The notes under the pieces are model-generated. The model saw only the letters and a list, made by a program, of their open reading frames with translations. It did not search any database and was not told the DNA's origin. A DNA stretch of 64,000 bases from JAJECS01 sp965262745. GTDB taxonomy: Bacteria > Chloroflexota > UBA11872. The position numbers and the translations under genes are program-made. Shown here in pieces: positions 43,405 to 52,044 of this stretch; position 1 is the stretch's first letter; each line of letters begins with the position of its first letter. The DNA is taken from contig OZ253558.1 in NCBI GenBank assembly GCA_965262745.1, forward strand, positions 2,728,001 through 2,792,000, written 5' to 3'.

Positions 43405-44217
43405 CTAGGCGCGGCGGCGTTGACAGCGGGGGCATATGTGCGTGCCCCGCTGCCCGATCACCAGCCGCTTGATGGCGCGGCCGCAGCGCGGGCATGGCTC
43501 GCCGGTGCGCTGGAAGACGTTGAGCCGCTCCTGGTACTGGCCGCGGCTCCCCACGTACGTGCGAAAGCTCGTGCCGCCGTGCTCGATTCCGGCCCGCAGG
43601 GTGGTCACGATCGCCTGCGCCAGCGTGTCCAGGCGGCGTCGGCTGAGCGACGCGGCCGGAGTGTCCGGATGGATACGCGCCAGCCACAGCGCCTCATCCG
43701 CGTAGATATTGCCCACGCCGGCCACAATTCGTTGATCGAGCAACGTGGGCTTGATGGCCCGACGACGCTTGGCCACAGCGGCATGCAGCGTGCGCCCGTC
43801 GAACCCGGACTCGAGCGGCTCCGGCCCCAACCGCGCCATGAGCTCGGCAAGCGCCGGCCGCTGCAGCAGCCAGGCCCTGCCGAAGCGCCGCGTGTCCACG
43901 AAGTGCAGCGCCGGCCCCTCGTCGAATACCACCACCAGCCGCGTGTGCGTCACCGGATCATCCGCCGGTCGCAGGAAAACTCGGCCGCTCATCATCAGGT
44001 GCAACACCAGCGCGTTGCCATCCAGCTGCACCAGCAGATACTTGCCGCGGCGGCCCACGCCCTGCACGACCCGCGCACACAGTTCGCGGCTGAACGCCTC
44101 GACCGTCGGTGCGTGGACTAGGCTAGCGTCGAGAACCTCGGCCCGCACCACGCGGCGACCCACAACGGCGGCAGCGAGATCACGTCGAATCGTCTCGACT
44201 TCGGGCAATTCAGGCAT
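43405..44217 (-). CDS. mutM: formamidopyrimidine-DNA glycosylase
   Basis: Removes 8-oxoguanine and FaPy lesions and nicks the abasic site. 270 residues, full length: N-terminal catalytic PELPEVETIRRDL (Pro2, Glu3), the conserved Lys in GRRGKYLLVQL, the H2TH motif LLDQRIVAGVGNIYADEAL, and the C-terminal zinc finger CPRCGRAIKRL...CPRC. Convergent with rqcH, with only 4 bp between the stops; the start is 20 bp from the divergent VTT gene, so their promoters overlap. Confidence 0.96.
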   Translation of the reverse strand: MPELPEVETIRRDLAAAVVGRRVVRAEVLDASLVHAPTVEAFSRELCARVVQGVGRRGKYLLVQLDGNALVLHLMMSGRVFLRPADDPVTHTRLVVVFDEGPALHFVDTRRFGRAWLLQRPALAELMARLGPEPLESGFDGRTLHAAVAKRRRAIKPTLLDQRIVAGVGNIYADEALWLARIHPDTPAASLSRRRLDTLAQAIVTTLRAGIEHGGTSFRTYVGSRGQYQERLNVFQRTGEPCPRCGRAIKRLVIGQRGTHICPRCQRRRA

Positions 44218-44237
44218 GGTTGGCTTGAGCGGCGCCT

Positions 44238-44876
44238 ATGACGGCTGAGGATACGAACCCCGCCCCGCCGCCGGCGGACTCGCGGGCGCCAGCCGGCGCC
44301 GCAACTCCCGCCGAAGACCCACCTCGCCCGCCCAGCCGGCGGTTGCTGGTGCCGCAAGTTGTGCTGCTCGTGGTCGCCATGGCCGGCAGCATCGCCGCCA
44401 TCCCGTTCGCGGGCGAGATCCGCGAGGCCGGGGTGGCGGGCTTCGTCCTGCTCTTCATCCTGTCGGTGCAGTCCGGGGCGCTGTTCATGCTTCCCGGATT
44501 CGGCTTCGCCAGCATCGGCGCCTTCGCCATCGTGTTTGGCGACCCATGGTTGCCGGCGCTGGTGGGCACCACCGGTCAGGTCGTCGGCGAGATGGTGTCG
44601 TATCTCCTGGGCGCTGCTGGGTCGCCCTGGATCCGGCGCCAAGGCGCCTACCGGCGCATTGAGCATTGGATCCAGCGTTGGGGCCTGCTGGTGGTATTCG
44701 TCATCGCCGCCACACCAAACCCGGTGTTCGATATCGCGGGAGCGGTGGCCGGCGCCGCCGGTCTCGGCTGGAAGCGCTTCTTCGTCGCCTCGTGGGCTGG
44801 CCGGCTCATCAAGAACGTGATCATCGCCTTCCTGGTGCTCGGCGGCGCGGCCTTGTTCGAACGGTGGTTGAGCTAG
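44238..44876 (+). CDS. VTT-domain (DedA/TVP38-like) membrane protein
   Basis: 212 residues: a ~35-residue Pro/Ala-rich cytoplasmic N-terminus, then several membrane helices (VPQVVLLVVAMAGSIAAIPF, GFVLLFILSVQSGALFMLPG). The VTT core segment GFGFASIGAFAIVFGDP and FVIAATPNPVFDIAGAVAGA matches the DedA/TVP38 fold with its Pro-containing re-entrant helices. These proteins move or scramble lipids. Divergent from mutM. A second, different VTT protein is at 57526. Confidence 0.85.
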   Translation: MTAEDTNPAPPPADSRAPAGAATPAEDPPRPPSRRLLVPQVVLLVVAMAGSIAAIPFAGEIREAGVAGFVLLFILSVQSGALFMLPGFGFASIGAFAIVFGDPWLPALVGTTGQVVGEMVSYLLGAAGSPWIRRQGAYRRIEHWIQRWGLLVVFVIAATPNPVFDIAGAVAGAAGLGWKRFFVASWAGRLIKNVIIAFLVLGGAALFERWLS

Positions 44877-44904
44877 GGATAGTCCGAATACGTCGATGGG
44901 CGCT

Positions 44905-44958
44905 GCCCCAATCCGTTCGCCCTGAGCCTGTCGAAGGGGCTATCGAACGGATTGGGGC
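44905..44958. repeat. long perfect inverted repeat
   Basis: GCCCCAATCCGTTCG (44905-44919) and CGAACGGATTGGGGC (44944-44958) form a perfect 15-bp stem. The interior reads CCCTGAGCCTGTCGAAGGGG, itself able to fold. It may terminate the VTT gene, but the length and the dispersed-repeat-like interior suggest a small mobile repeat. Confidence 0.7.
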
Positions 44959-45060
44959 GCATGGAGGCCAGGGTCTCCTTGTTTGTTCAGAGGTTCCCTA
45001 GCTGGGCTGACCGCCGGCGTCGAAAACGTTGACGAGAAACGCCCCTAGCCGCACACTGGT

Positions 45061-45081
45061 CTCCGTATGTAGGACTCCGTA
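45061..45081 (+). promoter_or_regulatory. possible antitoxin operator (direct repeats)
   Basis: CTCCGTA occurs twice (45061-45067 and 45075-45081) with a 14-bp period, 16 bp before the antitoxin start. Ribbon-helix-helix antitoxins often bind short repeats here to repress their own operon. A TTGACG at 45029-45034 could be a -35 element. Confidence 0.35.
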
Positions 45082-45096
45082 CAAGAGTGTGGTGCA

Positions 45097-45345
45097 ATGG
45101 CTCGGCTGGATGTACGGCTCGATACCGAGCGGCGGCGGCGGTTGGAGGAGCTTGCCGCAGCGCAGGCCAAGCCGATCTCCGAAATGGTGCGCGGCCTGAT
45201 CGATGACGCCTATGAGGATGTATTGCGGCAGCGCCGGCGACAGGCCGTCGAGCGGCTGATCAGGCTGGAGGTCGAGGACCCGCCGGATGCGGCAACCCTC
45301 TCACGCGAGTTGGAGGCGACCCATGAGCCCGGCGGCCTTCATTGA
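45097..45345 (+). CDS. vapB: ribbon-helix-helix antitoxin (VapB-like)
   Basis: 82 residues. The N-terminal half is a ribbon-helix-helix domain (MARLDVRLDTERRRRLEELA followed by AKPISEMVRGLIDDAY), which binds operator DNA; the C-terminal half (VEDPPDAATLSRELEATHEP) is the likely toxin-binding tail. It overlaps the PIN-domain toxin gene by 23 bp, the normal layout of such pairs. Likely represses its own operon. Confidence 0.85.
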   Translation: MARLDVRLDTERRRRLEELAAAQAKPISEMVRGLIDDAYEDVLRQRRRQAVERLIRLEVEDPPDAATLSRELEATHEPGGLH

Positions 45346-45781
45346 CGCCAACATCCCGATCTACGCCGCCGGCAGGGGGAGTCCGTACAAGGCGCCGTGC
45401 GCTCGAGTGCTCATGATGGCCGCAGAGCATCCGCCGGCGTTTCTCACCGATGCCGAGGTTCTGCAGGAGCTTGTGCACCGCTACGTCGCCTCTGGGCGAT
45501 GGGCGTTGGGGCGCGAGGTGCTAGAGGGCTTCGCCGAGGTGATGCACGACCGGATCGAACCCGTCTATGCGGCGGATATCCAAGCGGCGGCGAGACTGGC
45601 GGACCGCCATCCGGGGATCAGCGCTCGTGACCTCGTGCATGCGGCCGTGATGCAGCGCATGGGCACCGATCGGATCATCTCCGTGGATACCGACTTCGAC
45701 CGCCTGCCGGGCATCACCCGTCTTGACCCGCTGCGCGTCGAGGAATGGGTCGATTCCGTGCGTCCCCGCGCCGGTCGGTAG
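45323..45781 (+). CDS. vapC: PIN-domain ribonuclease toxin (VapC-like)
   Basis: 152 residues with the PIN-domain acidic residues: FIDANIPIYAAG (first Asp), DAEVLQELVHRY (Glu), ARDLVHAAVM (Asp) and SVDTDFDRLPGI (last Asp pair). Predicted Mg2+-dependent RNase that acts on tRNA or other RNA when free of antitoxin. ATG 45323 has GGAGG upstream and lies inside the antitoxin gene. All active-site acids are kept, so it should be functional. Confidence 0.88.
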   Translation: MSPAAFIDANIPIYAAGRGSPYKAPCARVLMMAAEHPPAFLTDAEVLQELVHRYVASGRWALGREVLEGFAEVMHDRIEPVYAADIQAAARLADRHPGISARDLVHAAVMQRMGTDRIISVDTDFDRLPGITRLDPLRVEEWVDSVRPRAGR

Positions 45782-45820
45782 CCGAGCGTTCGCCAAAGGT
45801 CGCGGCCGTGGCAGAACCGA

Positions 45821-45979
45821 ACCCGCGGTGCAACCCTGGAGATCAAAGGCCAGTGGCGACCGTACCTGCTGGAGTTCGAGCGAAGGGCCACGACTCCTAA
45901 ACGTGCGCGTGCCCGCCTGAAGTCCTACCGTCGCTACTTCGACAGCGGGTGGGCTGAGCGAAACCACGAGACACCCCAG
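45821..45979 (+). pseudogene. fragment of a replication-relaxation-like gene
   Basis: The + frame from 45821 reads TLEIKGQWRPYLLEFERRAT then PKRARARLKSYRRYFDSGW, like the C-terminal part of replication-relaxation (plasmid/ICE mobilisation) proteins. There is no start codon and no further domain; upstream is the vapC stop and downstream an IS110 relic. It is a broken remnant. Confidence 0.45.
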
Positions 45980-45991
45980 GTGCGTAAGGCG

Positions 45992-46219
45992 TCAAGCAGC
46001 GAGTGCTTCATGGTGCTGGCGGTGGGCCCACGCGGTGGCCTCGTCGTAGCCGGTGCGCGTGCGCAGGCAGCCATGCAAGTAGCCGACGAGGCGGTTGCCG
46101 AGGGCCCGCAGCGCCTGGCGATGGCGATCCCCCGTCGCCCGGCGCTGATGGTAGAAGGCGCGGCAGCCAGGGATCCTAAGCAGCGCGCACAGCGCCCACT
46201 GGCCCCCCGGACGGCTCAC
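45992..46219 (-). pseudogene. IS110-family transposase C-terminal remnant
   Basis: 75 residues with the end typical of IS110/IS116 transposases: GDRHRQALRALGNRLVGYLH, GCLRTRTGYDEATAWAH. The DEDD catalytic domain and the rest are missing upstream. A degenerate leftover in a mobile-gene graveyard between vapC and the GTPase gene. Confidence 0.6.
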
Positions 46220-46276
46220 CGCAAGAATCTGCGAGAACCCGGACTGAAGAGTTGTTCTGCGTTGTTCTCAAAGGGC

Positions 46277-46305
46277 TTGACACACCAGAGCCCGGGGTGC
46301 AATAT
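46277..46305 (+). promoter_or_regulatory. candidate promoter of the GTPase gene
   Basis: A consensus -35 TTGACA (46277-46282) is followed after 17 bp by CAATAT (46300-46305), a weak -10. It lies 39 bp before ATG 46344, which also has AGGAG nearby. Confidence 0.5.
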
Positions 46306-46343
46306 GACAGTGCGTACAACGCGGAACAACACGAGCAGGAGCA

Positions 46344-48659
46344 ATGACAACCACAATCTACAAGGCTAGCAAGACGCGCTCCAACCGTCCCGGCTGGAGT
46401 GTGACCTTCAACCATCCGCGCCGAATCGACGCTCGTGGCAAATATGGCCTGAAGGTACGTCGAGGTCTTGGCACGGCAGATGACGCCGAAGCGGACCGCC
46501 TGGTTGACCAGCTCGACGCATTACTCTCCGACCCATCTTGGTGGAGCCTGGACCGACGCGCCGACGCCGAACAACGGTACGCGAGCGTCATCGTCGCGGC
46601 ATTCTTCGACGGCATCGAAGTTGGGAAGGTCCGGTCCAAAGATCTGCGAGAGGAAGTTCTGCCCCTGCCGACGCCTGAGGAGGGGTATGCCCGTGTGATG
46701 TTGGTCGGCGTGACAGGAGCGGGCAAGACCACCCTACTACGCCATCTTATTGGCTCCGACCATAAGCGTGACCGCTTTCCTTCCACGTCAACCGCTAAGA
46801 CTACTACGGCTGACATTGAGATCATCATTGGCCCAGGACCGTTTAGGGCAGCCATAACATTCATGACTGAACATGAGGTTCGCTGTGCCGTTGACGAATG
46901 CCTAGAAGCGGCGTGTGAGAGTGTAGTCCGCGGGCACGATGATACGCGCATTGCCGAAGCTCTTCTGGAGCACAGGGAACAGCGTTTCCGGCTCTCGTAC
47001 CCACTCGGCAACTGGGGGCAAGCACAGCCGGGCCTGTCGATAGACGATGAGTACGACATGGACTTCGATGAACCTGACGAAGCGTATGAAGACGACTCCT
47101 TGCCGGATGACGAAACCGTTGGCAGCACAGAGATCGCCGAGAACAATGACCGGCTGAGTAGGTACGTGGACCGCATCAAGACAATCGCTACGGCCGTGGG
47201 CCACAAAGTGGCGAAGGAGCGTGATGTATTTCTCGGCTTGAAGAACGCAAACCAGCGACAGGATTGGCTCGAATACTTCACCAACGCGCTCTATGAGGAT
47301 CAGGACTTCGGCCAACTGTCCCTGGGCATCATGGATGTTCTCACAGACCGCTTCGACTTGACGGAGGTAGGCGACTTCGAACGCAGCGCAACTGGTTGGC
47401 CTACGATTTGGCACTACGAAGAAGAAGACCGGGGCGCGTTCCTACGGCAAGTCCGTTGGTTTAGCAGTAACCACGACCAGCAGTTTGGGAGACTGCTGAC
47501 ACCGTTGGTTGACGGAATTCGGGTGCATGCCCCATTCCAGCCAGTCGCAATCGAATCGCAGAACAACAGCCGTCAGTTGGTACTGTTAGACGGCGAGGGG
47601 TTGGGCCATTCAGCGAAGGAGGCTACAAGCGTGTCCACGAAGGTGACCGAGACATTCGCCGAAGTGGATATGATCCTGCTGGTTGACACTTCCCAGTCGC
47701 CATTGCAGGCCGCCGCTTTGGAACTGCTGCGGTCAGTAGGCAGTAGCGGCCACGGGCACAAACTCGCAATCGCCTTCACCCACTTTGACCAAGTAAAGGG
47801 AGACAACCTTGGTAGTTATGCCAAGAGGCGGAGCCACGTTCGGGCCTCCATTGGCAACGCGATTGGCAGCTTGCGCGAGTCCCTGGGCGCACCTGTGGCC
47901 GAGATACTGGAAAAGCGGATGGAAAGCGGAGACTTCTACTTGGGCGACTTAGACAGACCGACCGGGAAGATTCGGCCCGGCTTCGTCAAGACCATGAGCG
48001 AGTTGATGGAGCGGATGCGACGGTCAGCCGATCCGGTCGAGGTACCGGACCTGGCCCCTTCCTACAACATTGCCAGGCTGGAACTCGCTCTGCGGGACGC
48101 CGCAGACGGCTTCAGGAATCCTTGGCTGGCCCGACTCGGCCTCAACTATCACGATGGTATCCGCAAGGAACATTGGGGACGGGTGAAGGCACTGTGTCGG
48201 CGCATAGCTAACCGTTGGGATGATGAGTACGACGGGCTGCGTCCAGTCGCCGACTTTGTTCGACAGCTGCAAGCAAGCATATCTCTCTGGCTGGACAATC
48301 CCTCTGAATGGACTAGGGTACCGGCGAACGAGGATGAACGACAGGCTGCCATCGACGAGATAAGGAAGAAGGTGTTTATTCGCATTCACCAATTGTCTCA
48401 GCAACGCCTTATCGCTTCCCACTCTGGGGAGTGGCAAAGCGCCTTCGCGTACAGCGGCATTGGCTCCAGCCGCGAAAGGGCTAAGGAGATGTCCGGCATT
48501 TATCACGAGGCGGCGCCCTCTGTTACTTCGGTGTTGGACCAAACGGCGCAAGAGTTCCTAGGTCAAGTCATCCAGATTGTGAGTGATGCCGTTGAGGAGG
48601 CAGGCGGCTCGGTTGTAGGTGTGCAGACAAACGACGCAGTCCCATACCTTGCGAGCTAG
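46344..48659 (+). CDS. large P-loop GTPase of unknown function
   Basis: 771 residues, no named family recognised. An N-terminal ~65 residues (RPGWSVTFNHPRRID, YGLKVRRGLGTADDAEADRL) resembles the Arm-type DNA-binding part of integrases. G motifs follow: G1 GVTGAGKTT (122-130), G3 DGEGLGH (416-422) and G4-like THFDQ (479-483), with a long helical insert between G1 and G3 containing an acidic stretch (about 232-258). The C-terminal ~250 residues are helical, as in dynamin-like proteins. The gene is AT-richer than the chromosome and sits among mobile-element relics. Not a transposase; a defence role is possible but unproven. Confidence 0.85.
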   Translation: MTTTIYKASKTRSNRPGWSVTFNHPRRIDARGKYGLKVRRGLGTADDAEADRLVDQLDALLSDPSWWSLDRRADAEQRYASVIVAAFFDGIEVGKVRSKDLREEVLPLPTPEEGYARVMLVGVTGAGKTTLLRHLIGSDHKRDRFPSTSTAKTTTADIEIIIGPGPFRAAITFMTEHEVRCAVDECLEAACESVVRGHDDTRIAEALLEHREQRFRLSYPLGNWGQAQPGLSIDDEYDMDFDEPDEAYEDDSLPDDETVGSTEIAENNDRLSRYVDRIKTIATAVGHKVAKERDVFLGLKNANQRQDWLEYFTNALYEDQDFGQLSLGIMDVLTDRFDLTEVGDFERSATGWPTIWHYEEEDRGAFLRQVRWFSSNHDQQFGRLLTPLVDGIRVHAPFQPVAIESQNNSRQLVLLDGEGLGHSAKEATSVSTKVTETFAEVDMILLVDTSQSPLQAAALELLRSVGSSGHGHKLAIAFTHFDQVKGDNLGSYAKRRSHVRASIGNAIGSLRESLGAPVAEILEKRMESGDFYLGDLDRPTGKIRPGFVKTMSELMERMRRSADPVEVPDLAPSYNIARLELALRDAADGFRNPWLARLGLNYHDGIRKEHWGRVKALCRRIANRWDDEYDGLRPVADFVRQLQASISLWLDNPSEWTRVPANEDERQAAIDEIRKKVFIRIHQLSQQRLIASHSGEWQSAFAYSGIGSSRERAKEMSGIYHEAAPSVTSVLDQTAQEFLGQVIQIVSDAVEEAGGSVVGVQTNDAVPYLAS

Positions 48660-48695
48660 TCTGCGCATCCACGAAAGAAAGTCGCACTCTCTAGT

Positions 48696-49274
48696 GTGGA
48701 GCGGGGGAGGCTGGGACGGCTCTACGACCTGGCGGAAACCACCGACCTAGACATCGACGACTTCAAGCCCAGGATACGCGAGCACCGGGAACGGCAGGAG
48801 AGGCTTGAGGCATCGGCGGCGGAGGCGAGGGCGTTGCTGTCGCAGCGCAGGGAGATCCTGGACGATGTGGAGACCATCACGGCCTACGCCCTGGACCTGA
48901 GCATGTTCCTGAACGAGAGCGAACTGACGGAGCGCAGGGCCTTCATCGATAGCTTCGTGAAGGAGATCGTCGTCATGCCCGACAACGCCGTGGTGCGCTA
49001 CACGATTCCGATGCCCGACGACAGCCCAATACCGGAGAGAGACGCCGAGAAGATGGCGCTGAACGGCTCGGTTCTGTCTACCGTCAAGTTTGGTGGACCC
49101 AGTCGGACTCGAACCGACGACCTCCTCAATGCCATTGAGGCGGCCTTCCAGCTGAGCTATGGGCCCCGGGGCCGACATTGTGCCGCGCGGCTGCGGGGCC
49201 CGTCGGAATCGGCCGGGCCGAACGCTGACCGCGTGGCGTGGCGGCGGACAACAGCGTGCCGTGTGCTGTTTTGA
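48696..49274 (+). pseudogene. C-terminal stump of a large serine recombinase
   Basis: The frame begins GRLYDLAETTDLDIDDFKPR and continues through the coiled-coil and terminal domain of large serine recombinases (ESELTERRAFIDSFVKEIVV, DNAVVRYTIPMPDDSP). The catalytic N-terminal resolvase domain and the zinc ribbon are missing. Similarity stops at about 49093, where the frame runs into the damaged tRNA-Ala copy; the rest of the open frame to 49274 is fortuitous. It marks a former integrase of this accessory region. Confidence 0.75.
49094..49166 (-). pseudogene. duplicated, damaged tRNA-Ala(GGC) copy
   Basis: Identical to the intact tRNA at 53258-53330 over 73 bp except for two adjacent changes that turn the D-stem 3' strand GAGC into GGCC. 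That breaks one pair and weakens another. An encoded CCA is kept (49091-49093). It forms a direct repeat with the intact gene and joins the recombinase stump, so it is best read as an attachment-site or duplication scar. Confidence 0.75.
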
Positions 49275-49336
49275 TCCAGGCAGGATAATATGGGGGCTGA
49301 CGGTTCGAGCACTGAGCCGCCACGGAGAATCAGGTC

Positions 49337-50398
49337 ATGGCCAACTACCAAGATTTGAAGAGTCGCCTCGACCATGGTGAAGTGATCATCCTGGACGGGG
49401 CCATCGGAACTGAGCTCCAGGCTATGGGGGTGCCCATGCACCCTGCCTCGTGGTGCGGCCCCGGCAACTATACGCACGCGGCAACCGTGCGACAGATGCA
49501 CGAGCGCTACATCCGGGCGGGGGCCGACGTCATAACCACCAATACCTTCAACACCCTGCGCCACGCGCTGGAGGCTTCCGGGTACAGCGATTTGGTCAGG
49601 GAAGTAAACGTGCGTGCCGTGGACGCGGCGCTGGAGGCCAGAGACCGGGCCGCTGTCGACAGGCCCGTGTACATCGCCGGTTCCATCTCGTGCCGAATCC
49701 CCATCCGCGACCGCAAAACCGGGACCCTTTTGGGCGGCACTGGCTACGGGTATGGCACCAGCCTTTCGACGGAGGAATTGAGGGCCTACGCCGAAGAGCA
49801 GGCGAATATCCTGGCGGAGTCCGGCGTGGACTTCTTTTTGATCGAGAATTTGTGGGCCGACAACGAGTCCAGGGTGATAGCCACGGAAGCGGCGAAGGCC
49901 ACGGGACTACCGGTCTGGGTGGCCTTTACGGCCTCAATGGCGCCTGACGGACAGACGGTCAGATTGAGTATGGGTGACGACCGTCGCTATACCACGGGCA
50001 TGGGAATGCCCATGTGGACGTCGAGTTGGCGGCCGGTCGACGTCAATATGACCCTGGCCGAAGGCATCGACGAGATCGCAGCGCTGAGTCCCGACGTACT
50101 TGGAGTGTTTCACAGCCGGCTAGCTGAGACTACGCTGGCGCTCCAGGTCATGCTTGACCAGTGGTCTGGGCCCGTTGTCGTCTATCCGGATGCTGGCAGA
50201 GATGACTATCTCGAAACTTGGCAGGACAGCAGCGTGAGCAACGAAGAGACTGCGGCGGAGTTGACGCGGGAAGCCGCCACTTGGGTCGAGATGGGAGCCC
50301 AGATCATTGGCACCTGCTGTGGATTCGGCGCCGACTACATCAAGGCTCTGCGCGGCGCCCTGCCGGACCGGATCTCATCGCCGCGAAGAGTTGCGTAG
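49337..50398 (+). CDS. homocysteine S-methyltransferase family protein
   Basis: 353 residues of the Zn-dependent methyltransferase barrel (MmuM/BHMT/MetH-N family): start ILDGAIGTELQAMGV, ITTNTFNTLRHAL, and the zinc pair GTCCGFGADYIKAL at the C-terminus. The usual first zinc cysteine (G-x-N-C) is replaced by LGVFHSRLAE, so zinc binding may use another residue or the activity may differ. It has a possible partnership with the two flavoproteins that follow: accepting methyl groups from N-methylated amines onto a thiol. AT-richer than core genes. Confidence 0.85.
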   Translation: MANYQDLKSRLDHGEVIILDGAIGTELQAMGVPMHPASWCGPGNYTHAATVRQMHERYIRAGADVITTNTFNTLRHALEASGYSDLVREVNVRAVDAALEARDRAAVDRPVYIAGSISCRIPIRDRKTGTLLGGTGYGYGTSLSTEELRAYAEEQANILAESGVDFFLIENLWADNESRVIATEAAKATGLPVWVAFTASMAPDGQTVRLSMGDDRRYTTGMGMPMWTSSWRPVDVNMTLAEGIDEIAALSPDVLGVFHSRLAETTLALQVMLDQWSGPVVVYPDAGRDDYLETWQDSSVSNEETAAELTREAATWVEMGAQIIGTCCGFGADYIKALRGALPDRISSPRRVA

Positions 50399-50477
50399 GC
50401 TGCTTCACGGAGAGACTCCAAATATCCAAGCACATGTGACGTAGAACAGGCCTCCGGATCGACGGGAGGGATCTCTG

Positions 50478-52010
50478 ATGGAATCCAAACCACTGGTGGT
50501 TGTCGGAGCGGGGGTGTCGGGCACGGCCGCCGCCATCGAAGCGGCCCGTGCCGGAGTGCGGGTCACGCTCATCGACGAGAATCCCATTGGCATCTCCATG
50601 ATGGGGCTGGACGTACCTCAGTTCTTCGGCAAACGGACCATGGGCACGCTGCCCAGCAAGGACGTGATGCTGGAGAGAGTGACTGCGGCCAACAACGCTC
50701 TGGCGGAGGCGGAGGAAGCCGGCGTCGAGGTTCACTTGGGAACGTGTGTCTGGGGCGCCTTTCGCAATTTCGAAACCAGCAGGGTCCTCGACGGCCCACA
50801 GCTCGGGCTGGCCGACGACGAGCGGTCGTGGATGATCAAGTACGACCGACTCATCGTGGCAGCCGGCTCCCGGGACTTGGGGATGTCCTTTCCCGGGTCG
50901 AACATGGCGGGCGCAATGGGCGCCAACGGCGCCCACTCGCTGATGAGTCGATACCAGGCTTTGACCTCGCAGCGCATGGTGGTCCTGGGCTCCGGCAACC
51001 TGGGCCTCAACACCGCCAGGATGGCGCAGGATAGCGGTGTCGAGGTAGCCGCCGTCGTGGACGTGTCCTCCTCGGCGCGCGGCGACGAGACCCTCATGAC
51101 GAGGCTGCAGAGCGAGGGCGTAAAGCTCTACACCTCCCACACCGTCAGGGAAGCCGTCGGCGGGGCCGACGGGATCGAGTCCGTCGTGCTGGTCGAGATC
51201 GACGACGATTGCGCGCCTGTCGCCGGCACTGAGAAGGTTGTATCCGCTGACACCGTCTGCCTCGCCATCGGCCTGGTTCCCAACGTAGAGCTCCTGGGTC
51301 TCCTGGGGTGCGACGTTAGCTTTGCGTCCGAGCTTGGCGGGTACGTGCCGGAGCACGACGACCGGATGCGGACCAGCGTCGATACCGTGTTTGTCGCGGG
51401 GGATGTCGCCGGCTTCCACGACGGAATGGTCCTGGACACCGAGATTGCACGAAACCAAGGCCGCCTAGCCGGAGTTGCCGCTGCCGAGTCGCTGGGCGCT
51501 ATCGGCAAGGACGAAGCGCTCGCCCGGCGAAACGACCTCCAGGCAGTGACCGCCGACGCAACACCCAGCGAGGTGCACTCGGGTTGGAAGCGATGGCATC
51601 AGTCCCTCGTGAACGCCGGTGGGCTGAATGTCTTCGCGTGCCAGTGCGAGGAGGTTACGCGGGCTGAGGTCATAGGCTTGCGGCCTCCGCGCTATTTGGA
51701 AGCGGGGTCCGAGCAGATGAGCCGTCGGAGCCTGCGGACCCAAATGAAGAATGGCCCGGTCAACACAAACCAGGTCAAGCGCCTGACAAGGGCCGGAATG
51801 GGCCACTGCCAGGGCCGTCTTTGCCGTGAGCAGGTGTCGCTGCTGCTTGCCGAGGAGTCTGGCGTCGACATAGCCGAAATACCATTCATGTCCTACCGGC
51901 CACCGGTGCGACCGCTTCCGCTGAGCATCATGTGGCCCCACGACGAGACGGAGCAGGTGCGCAGGGACTGGCCCAAGTGGTTCAGCCCCACGAATCAGGT
52001 GCTGGGGTAG
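50478..52010 (+). CDS. FAD/NAD-binding oxidoreductase with BFD-like [2Fe-2S] domain
   Basis: 510 residues. The N-terminal FAD motif VVVGAGVSGTAAAIEAARAG and internal NAD(P) motif VVLGSGNLGLNTA form a two-dinucleotide-binding flavoprotein, with FVAGDVAGFHDG closing the FAD site. The C-terminus has a BFD-like iron-sulfur motif (CQCEEVTRAEV and GHCQGRLC). This architecture is that of the alpha-type subunit of opine oxidase, hydrogen-cyanide synthase (HcnB) and sarcosine/proline-type dehydrogenases. The beta-type DAO subunit follows 34 bp downstream, supporting a heteromer. Confidence 0.88.
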   Translation: MESKPLVVVGAGVSGTAAAIEAARAGVRVTLIDENPIGISMMGLDVPQFFGKRTMGTLPSKDVMLERVTAANNALAEAEEAGVEVHLGTCVWGAFRNFETSRVLDGPQLGLADDERSWMIKYDRLIVAAGSRDLGMSFPGSNMAGAMGANGAHSLMSRYQALTSQRMVVLGSGNLGLNTARMAQDSGVEVAAVVDVSSSARGDETLMTRLQSEGVKLYTSHTVREAVGGADGIESVVLVEIDDDCAPVAGTEKVVSADTVCLAIGLVPNVELLGLLGCDVSFASELGGYVPEHDDRMRTSVDTVFVAGDVAGFHDGMVLDTEIARNQGRLAGVAAAESLGAIGKDEALARRNDLQAVTADATPSEVHSGWKRWHQSLVNAGGLNVFACQCEEVTRAEVIGLRPPRYLEAGSEQMSRRSLRTQMKNGPVNTNQVKRLTRAGMGHCQGRLCREQVSLLLAEESGVDIAEIPFMSYRPPVRPLPLSIMWPHDETEQVRRDWPKWFSPTNQVLG

Positions 52011-52044
52011 AGGGCGGCAAAGCCTGGAACATCGGAGTGGAATC

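Noticed and set aside
45980..46369. 129-codon plus-strand open frame
   Set aside because: It runs antisense to the IS110 relic and into the start of the GTPase gene; no start site or protein-like pattern of its own.
49094..49166. Second functional tRNA-Ala gene
   Set aside because: Two adjacent changes disrupt the D-stem, while the other copy is intact; treated as a duplicated, damaged copy.
49167..49274. Extension of the recombinase frame across the tRNA copy
   Set aside because: The residues come from reading through tRNA and intergenic sequence and resemble nothing; open by chance in high-GC DNA.
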